A stretch of DNA of 64,000 nucleotides from Onishia taeanensis. Lineage in GTDB: Bacteria; Pseudomonadota; Gammaproteobacteria; Pseudomonadales; Halomonadaceae. Location of the stretch: contig NZ_FNCI01000017.1 of NCBI RefSeq assembly GCF_900100755.1, positions 1 to 64,000 on the forward strand, written 5' to 3'. Made by a program: the position numbers and the translations under genes. Under the pieces are notes generated by a model. It had not been told where the DNA came from and searched no databases. It saw only the letters and a program-made list of their open reading frames with translations. Below are positions 45,576 to 53,175 of this stretch, one piece after another. The stretch's first letter is position 1; each line of letters begins with the position of its first letter.

Positions 45576-47549
45576 CTAGGGCTTCAGATGCGCCCTGGCC
45601 TCCTCGGCGCTTTCATAGATATGCGCGGCGACCGAGCGCGCCTCGAGGGCATCGCCGAGTTTCATGCGCAGGAATACGCTGGTGGTGTAGCGGGTCACCT
45701 TCGAATAGAAGCGCGCTTCCAGGTCGCTGACCATCTCCGTGTAGACGCCCAGCAGATCCTCGTCGATGCGAAAGTGATCGTAATTGACGATGGCATAGAC
45801 CTTGCGCTGAAGCGGCGTCAGCCAGGCTTCGACGGTCTCGCGAATGGTATCGATATCCGCTTGCGTGCTGACCTTCAGGTTCTCGAAGTTGATGAAGAAC
45901 ACCTCTTCTGCCGCATCGAAGGTGAAGCGCTGAGCCAGCGGTTGATCCAGCAGGTGCTCACGCAGGCCCATCGCCTCTTCACGGAAGATACGCGCATCCA
46001 TCAGCCGTGGCGGCACCGGCATCAGCGGCTTGAAGTCCATCAGCGCCAGCACATCGCGCTCAAGATCCACCCCCGGGGCGATTTCCTCGAGCACCAGGCC
46101 TTCGGCGGTCAGGCGGAACACGCAGCGCTCGGTCACGTAGAGCACCGGCTTGGACTCGGCGGCGGCCAGCGCACCGCTGAAGGTGCGATGCTCGACGCTT
46201 GCCACGAACTTCTTCACCCCACCCTCGGCGAGCCTCACCTCGCCATCGACGATGGCAAGCTCTTCGAGTGCCGCCACGAAGGTGCCCATGAACACCACCC
46301 GGCGGGCGTTCTGACTGATATTGATGAAGCCGCCGGCGCCAGCCAGCCGAGGGCCGAATTTCGAGACGTTGACGTTGCCCTGACCATCGACCTGCGCCAT
46401 GCCCAAAAAGGCGATATCCAGGCCGCCGCCGTCGTAGAAGTCGAACTGAGCCGGCTGGTCGATGATCGCCTGAACGTTCAGCGCCGCGCCAAAGTTGAGC
46501 CCGCTGGCGGGCAGCCCGCCGATCACGCCCGGCTCGGCGGTCAAGGTCATCAGCTCGAGCACTCGCTCCTCGCTTGCCACCGGGCCGACGCCTTCGGGCA
46601 TGCCGATACCCAGGTTGACCACGCTATTGGGCTTGAGCTCGAAGGCCGCCCGGCGGGCGATGATCTTGCGAGCCGACAGCGGAATCGGCTCGGGAGTGGC
46701 CATCGGCGCCTTGATCTCGCCGGAATAGGCCGGGTTATAGCGGGTGCCGAAGGTCTGCCAGTGGTGCTCCGGGTCGTCGCAGACCACCACGCAATCGACC
46801 AGAATGCCGGGAATACGCACGCTCTGCGGCGGCAGAGAGCCGCGCTTGGCCAGCCGTTCGACCTGCACGATCACCAGGCCACCCGAGTTGTGCACCGCCG
46901 TGGCAATGGCCAGTGACTCCATGATCAGCGCCTCGCGCTCCATGCTGATATTGCCAAGGGTGTCGGCGGTAGTGCCGCGCAGCAGGGCGACCTGCAGCGG
47001 CAGGGCCTTGTAGAACAGGTATTCCTCGCCGTCGATGGGCAGCAGCGAGACCCGCTCCTCGGTGGATACGTCGTTGATGCGACCGCCACCCAGGCGCGGG
47101 TCGACGAAGGTGCCGAGCCCTACCCGGCTCAGGGTGCCGGGCTTGCCGGCGGCGATATCGCGAAATAAATGTGAGATCACCCCCTGAGGCAGATTCCAGG
47201 CCTGGATGCGCCCCTCAATGGCGAGTTTCTGCAGCTTGGGCACCAGCCCCCAGTGGCCGCCGATCACCCTGGCCACCAGCCCCTCGTGCCCCAGGTGGTT
47301 GAGCCCGCGGGTCTTGCCGTCGCCCTGCCCCGCGGCATACATCAGCGTGAGATTCCGCGGCTGACCGGTCGTCATGAAGCGCTCCTCGAGCGCCACCGCC
47401 AGATGCTCGGCGAAGCCGATGCCGACGAAACCGCCGGTGGCCACGGCGTCACCATCGCGGATCAGATTCACCGCCTCCTGGGCGGAGACGACCTTGCCCT
47501 TCTCGGTAAAGGGGCGGTTGGAGAGCAAGGGATGAGTCTGGTGGGGCAT
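45576..47549 (-). CDS. Two-domain acyl-CoA:carboxylate CoA-transferase with C-terminal extension
   Basis: The product has 657 residues. The first half (GDAVATGGFVGIGFAEHLAV) and the second half (SVVNLGIGMPEGVGPVASEE) are the fused alpha and beta parts of a type I CoA-transferase of the YdiF/propionate CoA-transferase kind. The catalytic glutamate is in GMPEGV near residue 317. It moves CoA between acyl-CoA and a free acid. Relatives are usually about 520-530 residues, and here about 130 further residues (VNYDHFRIDEDLLGVYTEMV) form an additional C-terminal domain. An FAH-family gene lies upstream in the same orientation. Confidence 0.85.
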   Translation of the reverse strand: MPHQTHPLLSNRPFTEKGKVVSAQEAVNLIRDGDAVATGGFVGIGFAEHLAVALEERFMTTGQPRNLTLMYAAGQGDGKTRGLNHLGHEGLVARVIGGHWGLVPKLQKLAIEGRIQAWNLPQGVISHLFRDIAAGKPGTLSRVGLGTFVDPRLGGGRINDVSTEERVSLLPIDGEEYLFYKALPLQVALLRGTTADTLGNISMEREALIMESLAIATAVHNSGGLVIVQVERLAKRGSLPPQSVRIPGILVDCVVVCDDPEHHWQTFGTRYNPAYSGEIKAPMATPEPIPLSARKIIARRAAFELKPNSVVNLGIGMPEGVGPVASEERVLELMTLTAEPGVIGGLPASGLNFGAALNVQAIIDQPAQFDFYDGGGLDIAFLGMAQVDGQGNVNVSKFGPRLAGAGGFINISQNARRVVFMGTFVAALEELAIVDGEVRLAEGGVKKFVASVEHRTFSGALAAAESKPVLYVTERCVFRLTAEGLVLEEIAPGVDLERDVLALMDFKPLMPVPPRLMDARIFREEAMGLREHLLDQPLAQRFTFDAAEEVFFINFENLKVSTQADIDTIRETVEAWLTPLQRKVYAIVNYDHFRIDEDLLGVYTEMVSDLEARFYSKVTRYTTSVFLRMKLGDALEARSVAAHIYESAEEARAHLKP

Positions 47550-47614
47550 GGGTCAGCCTCCTGCGGACGGTCTCGACAACCTAGCACAGCGCTCCGCAGG
47601 CAGCCCCATAACGA

Positions 47615-47642
47615 CAGTGCCCCGCCGGTTGGCGGGGCACTG
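47615..47642 (-). terminator. Stem-loop after the FAH-family gene
   Basis: A perfect 12-pair stem (47615-47626 with 47631-47642) around GGTT lies 57 bases beyond the FAH gene stop and ahead of the CoA-transferase start. The T tract is weak in either direction. Confidence 0.6.
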
Positions 47643-47699
47643 CTCTTCATTCTGTGCCGGGCACGGCCAGCGCGACACCAGCGTCAACGGCTCGGCGAC

Positions 47700-48365
47700 T
47701 CAGGGCGCGACCTGCGTCTCGAGTTCGAGCCAGCCATTCAAGTCGAAATGCAGGCGGGCACCGCGAGGCAGCCGCCCGACACCTGCCGGAGTGCCGGTGA
47801 GCACTACATCGCCGGGCAAGAGCGTAAAGTGGCGGCTCATCTCGGCCAGCAGCTCGGGAATCGGGAACAGCAGGTCCGCGGTATCGCCGGTCTGGCGGCG
47901 CTCGTCGTCGATATCCAGCGAGAAATTGAGGCTCGACCAGTCCAGCGGGCCGTTAAGACGCAGGAACTGCGACAGCGGGCAGGCGCCATCGAAGGACTTG
48001 GCGATTTCCCAGGGGTGCCCTTTCTCCTTCAAGCGGCTCTGCACCTCACGCAGGGTCAGGTCCAGCGCCAGGCCGATGCCGGCCACCGCCTGCTCGGCTT
48101 GCTGGGGGCTCGCATCGGTCAGCGTATCGCCGATCAGCAGCGCCAGTTCGGTCTCGAAATGCACCTCGCCCCGCGACGGAGCAATATCGATCGGCTCCTT
48201 CAAGGGCACCGCCGCCGTGGCCGGCTTGATGAACAACAACGGCGCACTCGGCACCGGGTTATCCAGTTCCTTGGCATGCTCGGCGTAGTTGCGCCCCACG
48301 CAGACGATCTTGCCGAGTGCATGGGGAAAGTCCTGTCCGTCGGTAAAGCGGGGCACGAAATGCAT
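47700..48365 (-). CDS. Fumarylacetoacetate hydrolase family protein
   Basis: The product has 221 residues beginning MHFVPRFTDGQDFPHALGKI. KIVCVGRNYAEHAKEL is the conserved N-terminal motif, GEVHFETELALLIG holds the acidic metal ligands, and GDVVLTGTPAGVG is the C-terminal signature. Small FAH proteins (YcgM-like) hydrolyse acylpyruvates or decarboxylate oxaloacetate. The substrate is not assigned. CAGGAG precedes the chosen ATG; an earlier in-frame ATG at 48416 is unlikely. Confidence 0.87.
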   Translation of the reverse strand: MHFVPRFTDGQDFPHALGKIVCVGRNYAEHAKELDNPVPSAPLLFIKPATAAVPLKEPIDIAPSRGEVHFETELALLIGDTLTDASPQQAEQAVAGIGLALDLTLREVQSRLKEKGHPWEIAKSFDGACPLSQFLRLNGPLDWSSLNFSLDIDDERRQTGDTADLLFPIPELLAEMSRHFTLLPGDVVLTGTPAGVGRLPRGARLHFDLNGWLELETQVAP

Positions 48366-48549
48366 GGGGCGATTCTCCTGACCAGGTCCAGCGCATGGCG
48401 AGTTGATGATGAGCAAGCAGCGAGCGGTGCAGCGAAGCGCACCCCTCGCCGTGACTGAATCTCGTCAGTCTACGTCACCCATGCCCTCGTTAGGTGGCCC
48501 TCCACCAAAGAACTAGGGCGCCACGCCATAGAACCAAGGCGCACCGGCC

Positions 48550-49494
48550 TCAGCGCTGCTGCGCGCTCCAGTCGTCTCCCGGACGATGCGCCAGGAAGTC
48601 CGGGCGCTTGCGCTTCGCCGCATAGGGCTCGCCACAGGCGTTGTCGCGGCGGTTGTAGACGAAGAAAGCGTTGCTGCGCGGGTCCGGCGACATATTGGCG
48701 TTGGAACCGTGCAGGGTGTTGCAGTCAAACAGCAACAGCCCGCCCGCTGCACCGGTCGGCGCCTCGATGCCGTGGCGCTCGATCAGCCGGGTCAGCGCCT
48801 CGCGGCTCGGCACGCCGAATTCCTGCGTCTTCAGCGACTGCTTGTGGTGGTCGTCCGGCGTCTCGCCAAGGCAAGGCACGAAGACCCGATGCGAGCCGGG
48901 AATCAGCATCAGCGGGCCGTTGAAGGTGTGGTTGTCGGTGAGCACGATCGAAGCACTAACGGCGTTCATCGCCGGCATGCCGTCCTCGGCGTGCCAGGTC
49001 TCGAAATCCGAGTGCCAGTTGAAGCCCTTGCCCTGGAAACCCGGCTTGTAGTTGATGCGCGACTGATGCACGTAGGGCTCGCCGCCGAGAATCTGGCGGG
49101 CGCGGCCCATCAACCGCTCGTCCTGGGCGAGCCTTGAGAAGCGCTCGGAGAGAAAGTGCACCGCGAACAGCGAGCGGATCACCTGGCTGCCGGGCTCGGT
49201 GATGCTGAAATCACGCCCGGCATAGTCTTTGTTTTCCAAAAGCGTCTTCAACTCGTCGCGCAGCTCCTCGAGTTCGCGCCCGGAAAGAAAGTTCGGCTCG
49301 AACAGGAAACCTTCGCGCTCGAAGCGCTCGAGCTGGCCCGGGTCCAATGGGCCATCCTCGGCGCGGCCCTTCACCACCGGCTCCTGGCGCTTCAGCCAGG
49401 GCATATCCAGCGGCTGCGCTAGGCGCGTGGGATAGGGATCGCGCGGCGCGTTAGTGGCTTGTGTCGCTTGGCGGGTAGCGGTCTGTACTGACAC
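48550..49494 (-). CDS. ectD: Ectoine hydroxylase
   Basis: The product has 314 residues starting at GTG (complement of 49492-49494) behind a perfect GGAGGTGATCTA ribosome site. The frame is open 123 codons further upstream, but that part is implausible. The Fe(II)/2-oxoglutarate site is visible as NWHSDFETWH (His-x-Asp, about residue 159) and NTLHGSNAN (second His, about 260), within the FNWHSDFETWHAEDGMP region that defines EctD. It converts ectoine to 5-hydroxyectoine for osmotic and heat protection. It is a lone gene here with no ectABC, ask_ect or ectR nearby. Confidence 0.95.
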   Translation of the reverse strand: MSVQTATRQATQATNAPRDPYPTRLAQPLDMPWLKRQEPVVKGRAEDGPLDPGQLERFEREGFLFEPNFLSGRELEELRDELKTLLENKDYAGRDFSITEPGSQVIRSLFAVHFLSERFSRLAQDERLMGRARQILGGEPYVHQSRINYKPGFQGKGFNWHSDFETWHAEDGMPAMNAVSASIVLTDNHTFNGPLMLIPGSHRVFVPCLGETPDDHHKQSLKTQEFGVPSREALTRLIERHGIEAPTGAAGGLLLFDCNTLHGSNANMSPDPRSNAFFVYNRRDNACGEPYAAKRKRPDFLAHRPGDDWSAQQR

Positions 49495-49943
49495 TAGATC
49501 ACCTCCATTGCTTGTGAAAAAGCATCTGTGAAATAAGTGCAGATCCAGCCCGGCACTTGGCCGTGGATGAGTTCTTCTTATGCTGTGGATCCGTGATTGT
49601 TCACCGCCCCGGCTATGCCATGGGGCAGCCAACATGAATGTACGAACGAGAACGAATATTTCAAGGAGCGTTGCATCGCCAAAGCGTGGCATCGGGTAGG
49701 CATCATGCGCTTGAGGCCGGCTATGGGCGTTAGTGCTGCAACTGCGCAAGCCGCCAAGCTGCTCACAGGGTGGCATTGAGAGATGCAGGAGGGAAACCAA
49801 CCACAGGGCGGCTGAGTGCATAGGTACATAAGAACAGACACATTTAGCACACAGGCGGAGCAACTCTTATTGCTTGTCGAGCGGTAAGCTCTCAACCAGA
49901 CTCAGGCTGGATAAAACAACTACAACTGGAATGGTATGAATTT
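49495..49943. other. AT-leaning upstream region of ectD
   Basis: This 449-base region between divergent genes has no supported gene. Composition is more AT-rich than coding DNA. It presumably contains the osmoregulated ectD promoter, but I cannot mark a convincing -10/-35 pair. Plus-strand frames here lack ribosome sites. Confidence 0.45.
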
Positions 49944-50231
49944 ATGAAAACAGTGCTCACAGTACTGATAATGTCAGCTCTAGCTGCATGTGCGACGGCA
50001 ACCGAGACCTACACGTCAGGCGGAGAGCGAGGTTATAGCATTGATTGTTCAGGAAGCGCTCTTAGCTGGGGGATATGCGCGGAAAAAGCAGGTGAGATTT
50101 GTGGAGCAAAGGGATACTCCGTCCTTGAGCGAACAGGAGATCAGTCGACCATGCTCACTTCAAACCAGTTTGGCACTTATTCCAGCCCCGTCGTGTCAAG
50201 GAGCATGGTCATTCAGTGTGGGGAAGGCTAA
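49944..50231 (+). CDS. Small hypothetical lipoprotein
   Basis: The product has 95 residues with a short signal (TVLIMSALAAC, lipobox LAAC at residue 16). The mature part is Ser/Thr/Gly-rich with four more cysteines (DCSGSALSWGICAEKAGEIC), likely forming disulfides. The ribosome site is weak. It may be an envelope lipoprotein of mobile origin given its position among small orphan genes beside the tRNA cluster. Family not recognised. Confidence 0.55.
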   Translation: MKTVLTVLIMSALAACATATETYTSGGERGYSIDCSGSALSWGICAEKAGEICGAKGYSVLERTGDQSTMLTSNQFGTYSSPVVSRSMVIQCGEG

Positions 50232-50347
50232 ACAGAAAGCTGCACGATTAAGCGGTTCGTAATGAGATTGGCTAGAGCAGCGCTTGTGACGACGAGCGGT
50301 AAACAAGCCTAGCGGCTGGAATCAAGTGTAGGACCGTCCTCGCTTTC

Positions 50348-50503
50348 ATGGGAGTAGCGGTGGAAGCGTACGATATCTACGCTGGCTACCACATCGAGAC
50401 CACCGACATCCGCTACACCGCCGGCGGCGGCAAGGGCGCAGAGGCCAGCGAAGTGCTTATCTTCAGCTGGGAAGTCGAGGCCGAGCAGGCGGGGCTTTTT
50501 TAA
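50348..50503 (+). CDS. Short orphan reading frame, possible gene remnant
   Basis: The frame has 51 codons from ATG to TAA, encoding for example VEAYDIYAGYHIETTDIRY and EVLIFSWEVEAEQAGLF. Codon use is GC-ending like a real gene, but no ribosome site is clear. The end is followed directly by a T run and the next gene 21 bases later. It may be the tail of a lost gene. Function unknown. Confidence 0.3.
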   Translation: MGVAVEAYDIYAGYHIETTDIRYTAGGGKGAEASEVLIFSWEVEAEQAGLF

Positions 50504-50524
50504 CCAAACGAAGGGCAGGGATTC

Positions 50525-51079
50525 ATGGAGCAGGAAGTAGCCACAGAGCTGATGCGTCAGTTGGACACGATCAAGGATATCGTCTCTAGCCAGCAACCTG
50601 GTTGGTACACCCTCGGGGCAGCAGGAATCGGGTTCCTAGCTGCCTTGGTACCGCATGGCCTCCTGGAGCACATGCGAAGGAGGCATGATGCAAAGGTGCT
50701 GCGTGCGTCGCTCATTGCGGAGCTGCGCGCAATTTCTGAGGTTATTCGCAGTCGCGGGTATCTCGAAGACCTGAAGAAGGCGGCGGAGTTGGAACAGCCT
50801 ATAAAGTTCTCGGTGAATGTTCCGGAAGATTACTTCCTGGTATTCAAATCCAACGCTCAGAGGTTGGGCATCTTGGACGCAGAGGATGCCTCACAGTTCG
50901 TATGCTGCTATCAGTTGATGGAGGCGGTGGTCCGGGATGTGATTCCGGGTGGCGCGTTGGCAGAGGGCCTGTGCTCACCTGATGCCTTTCGCCAGGATGC
51001 TGAGTTCCTAGAGAGGGCCCTGAGTATCGCTGACGAGCTAGTAGGCTGCTACGGTACCAAGTCTCTCGCTAAACCTTGA
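50525..51079 (+). CDS. Orphan membrane-anchored protein near tRNA cluster
   Basis: The product has 184 residues. One hydrophobic helix (about 27-49, WYTLGAAGIGFLAALVPHG) is followed by a basic stretch (HMRRRHDAKVLRASLIAEL) and a helical soluble domain. This layout recalls the two single-helix proteins at 35.5-36.4 kb. AAGGGCAGGG precedes the ATG. It is the last gene before the tRNA 3' end. No recognised family. Confidence 0.55.
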   Translation: MEQEVATELMRQLDTIKDIVSSQQPGWYTLGAAGIGFLAALVPHGLLEHMRRRHDAKVLRASLIAELRAISEVIRSRGYLEDLKKAAELEQPIKFSVNVPEDYFLVFKSNAQRLGILDAEDASQFVCCYQLMEAVVRDVIPGGALAEGLCSPDAFRQDAEFLERALSIADELVGCYGTKSLAKP

Positions 51080-51168
51080 TGTTTCATCGACGCTGGTATG
51101 TGCCAATCGCGATGCGAGCATGTGCCAAAGCTGGCGCGCGGTTATACGTAGACAAAATGTAGACACAC

Positions 51169-51192
51169 AAAAAAGCCGCTTCAATGGGCGGC
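51169..51192 (-). terminator. Terminator of the tRNA transcript
   Basis: On the minus strand a five-pair stem (GCCGC with GCGGC at 51175-51192) is followed by a run of six T, 39 bases beyond the 3' end of tRNA-Thr. It fits the end of the mutY-yggX-tRNA transcript. Confidence 0.65.
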
Positions 51193-51230
51193 CTCTTCAT
51201 ATCTAACTACTTGTGTGTGCTGCTTTTTAA

Positions 51231-51306
<76 letters not shown>

Positions 51307-51362
51307 GGGGGCAACTCACTAACTACAAGTACCAGATGATGCTACTTAATCTGGGTTGGCAG

Positions 51363-51437
51363 TGGCTGGGGTAGCAGGACTCGAACCTGCGAATGCCGAT
51401 ACCAAAAACCGGTGCCTTACCACTTGGCTATACCCCA
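51363..51437 (-). tRNA. tRNA-Gln (anticodon TTG)
   Basis: This 75-base cloverleaf on the minus strand has acceptor stem TGGGGTA/TACCCCA and an encoded CCA end. The anticodon loop TTTTGGT gives TTG, reading CAA glutamine. The D arm AGCCAAGTGGTAAGGC and the T loop GGTTCGAGTCC are standard. Confidence 0.96.
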
Positions 51438-51443
51438 GCAGAT

Positions 51444-51519
51444 TGGTGGCCAGAGAGGGAATCGAACCCCCGACACGGGGATTTTCAATCCCCTGCTCTA
51501 CCGACTGAGCTATCTGGCC
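51444..51519 (-). tRNA. tRNA-Phe (anticodon GAA)
   Basis: This 76-base cloverleaf on the minus strand starts GGCCAGATAGCTCAGTCGGT and ends CTGGCCACCA. The anticodon loop TTGAAAA gives GAA for phenylalanine. It follows yggX by 81 bases and probably shares its transcript. Confidence 0.96.
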
Positions 51520-51600
51520 CGTGCCAACGAGGACGTATTTAACTAGAAAGCTTTCCGCGCGTCAACCCTTTTTCTTTCAAAGAGATGGAATGAAGAAAAA

Positions 51601-51873
51601 TCACTGGCTGGGCGGTACGTAGCCTTCGGCCTGGTCGGTATCGCGGTTATCCAGGAAGCGTTCCATCTGCTCCATCAGGTACTCGCGGGTTTTGGGGTCG
51701 AGCATGCTGAGATGCTTCTCGTTGATCAGGCGAGTCTGCAGCGCCTGCCACTCCTCCCAGGCCTTCTTGGACACGCTGGCCTGGATCTCCTGGCCTTTCT
51801 GGCCGGGCAGCGGCGGAAACGGCAGGGCTTCGAGCTCCTGCTGGTACTTGCGGCAGAACACGGTCTGGCTCAT
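51601..51873 (-). CDS. yggX: Fe(II) trafficking protein YggX
   Basis: The product has 90 residues beginning [20 protein letters not shown], with the conserved cysteine at residue 7 and the [13 protein letters not shown] motif. The protein protects iron-sulfur enzymes against oxidants, among them MutY. It lies four bases after mutY, the standard pairing in gammaproteobacteria. Confidence 0.97.
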   Translation of the reverse strand: MSQTVFCRKYQQELEALPFPPLPGQKGQEIQASVSKKAWEEWQALQTRLINEKHLSMLDPKTREYLMEQMERFLDNRDTDQAEGYVPPSQ

Positions 51874-51877
51874 GGGG

Positions 51878-53017
51878 TTACTCCGGGTCTTGCGGGTTGG
51901 ATGGGCTGGCGAGTCGCGCCAACGACTCTAACAGTGCCTTGACCGGCGCGGCCAAGCCAATGCTGGCCGGCTCGCTGGGGTTATACCAGAGGCCGCCGCC
52001 TTCGGTCACGGCAGCCTGTTTGCCGCGAGCGGGCTGCGGGGTAATGGCCAGGCGGAAGTGGCTGAAGGTGTGGTTGAAGGCGTTCCAGGCCGGTGCCAGC
52101 TCGGCAGCGGGTGCGTGAGCGTCCAGCCAGCCCATCAGGGCCTCGCGGTCATCGAACTGAGGGAAGCACCACAGGCCGCCCCACAGGCCCACAGCGGGGC
52201 GCTGCTGAAGCAGCACGCGGCCTTCTTCATCGTGCAGCAGCAGCATGATGGTCGAGCGCTCGGGCAGCGCTTTCTTGGGCTTGGATTCGGGGAAGCGCTT
52301 TTCCTGGCCGCGGGCGTGCGCCAGGCACACGTCCTCGAAGGGGCACAGCAAGCAGCTGGGGCTGCCGCGACGGCACAGGGTGGCGCCCAGGTCCATCATC
52401 GCCTGGGTGTGGTCGGGCAGGCGTTCATGCGGCGTGTAGCGCTCGGCAAGCGCCCACAGCGGGCGTTCGATCTTGGGCCGCCCCGGCCAGCCTTCCACGG
52501 CATGCAGGCGCGTCAGTACGCGTTTGACGTTGCCATCGAGAATCACCGCCCGTTCGCCGGTGCTGATGCTGATGATGGCTCCGGCGGTCGAGCGGCCGAT
52601 GCCGGGCAGCGCGGCCATGGCATCGACGCTTTGCACGGGGAACTCGCCGTCGTACTCATTGACGACGACCTGGGCGGCCTTGTGCAGATTGCGCCCGCGC
52701 GCGTAATACCCAAGCCCGGTCCACAGGTGCAGAACCTCGTCCTGCGAGGCGCCGGCCAGGGCGTGCACGTCGGGGAAGCGCTCCATGAAGCGCTCGTAGT
52801 AGGGAATCACCGTGGCCACCTGCGTCTGCTGCAGCATGATCTCGGAAACCCAGACCCGATAGGGCGTGGTGTCGTGCTGCCAGGGCAAGGTTTTGCGGCC
52901 GTATTCGTCGAACCAGGCCATCAGGCGGCGCTGGAACTCGTCGGGCGAGAGGTCGATCGGCTCGACGGCCTCGGGGATATCGGTCATGGGTGCTTGGGTC
53001 ATGGACAGTTGAGTCAT
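51878..53017 (-). CDS. mutY: A/G-specific adenine glycosylase MutY
   Basis: The product has 379 residues. The helix-hairpin-helix is [13 protein letters not shown], the catalytic aspartate is in [11 protein letters not shown] (near residue 158), and the iron-sulfur ligands are [17 protein letters not shown] (Cys-x6-Cys-x2-Cys-x5-Cys). A C-terminal NUDIX-like domain (about 250-365) recognises 8-oxoguanine. It removes adenine mispaired with oxidised guanine. Several ATGs cluster at the start (residues 1, 6 and 11), so the exact N-terminus is open. It is the first gene of the mutY-yggX unit. Confidence 0.95.
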   Translation of the reverse strand: MTQLSMTQAPMTDIPEAVEPIDLSPDEFQRRLMAWFDEYGRKTLPWQHDTTPYRVWVSEIMLQQTQVATVIPYYERFMERFPDVHALAGASQDEVLHLWTGLGYYARGRNLHKAAQVVVNEYDGEFPVQSVDAMAALPGIGRSTAGAIISISTGERAVILDGNVKRVLTRLHAVEGWPGRPKIERPLWALAERYTPHERLPDHTQAMMDLGATLCRRGSPSCLLCPFEDVCLAHARGQEKRFPESKPKKALPERSTIMLLLHDEEGRVLLQQRPAVGLWGGLWCFPQFDDREALMGWLDAHAPAAELAPAWNAFNHTFSHFRLAITPQPARGKQAAVTEGGGLWYNPSEPASIGLAAPVKALLESLARLASPSNPQDPE

Positions 53018-53085
53018 GGATGGTGCCGCTTACAGCGGTGGGCGTGAAGGGTAACCGGCGAACGGGCTCGAGCGTAAAAAAGCCC

Positions 53086-53115
53086 AAAAAAAAGCGCCGA
53101 CGATGGGGTCGGCGC
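53086..53115 (-). terminator. Rho-independent terminator of the AsmA gene
   Basis: On the minus strand the eight-pair stem GCGCCGAC/GTCGGCGC is followed by eight T. It lies 61 bases beyond the AsmA stop codon and directly upstream of mutY, separating the two units. Confidence 0.9.
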
Positions 53116-53175
53116 AGGACAGGCTTGCATGAAACGTCTCGTCATCAGGGCCGGTTCATCACCGGCCACTCATGA

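Noticed and set aside
45588..46916. Plus-strand frame of 442 codons opposite the CoA-transferase
   Set aside because: Shadow of a well-supported gene; composition is typical of antisense frames.
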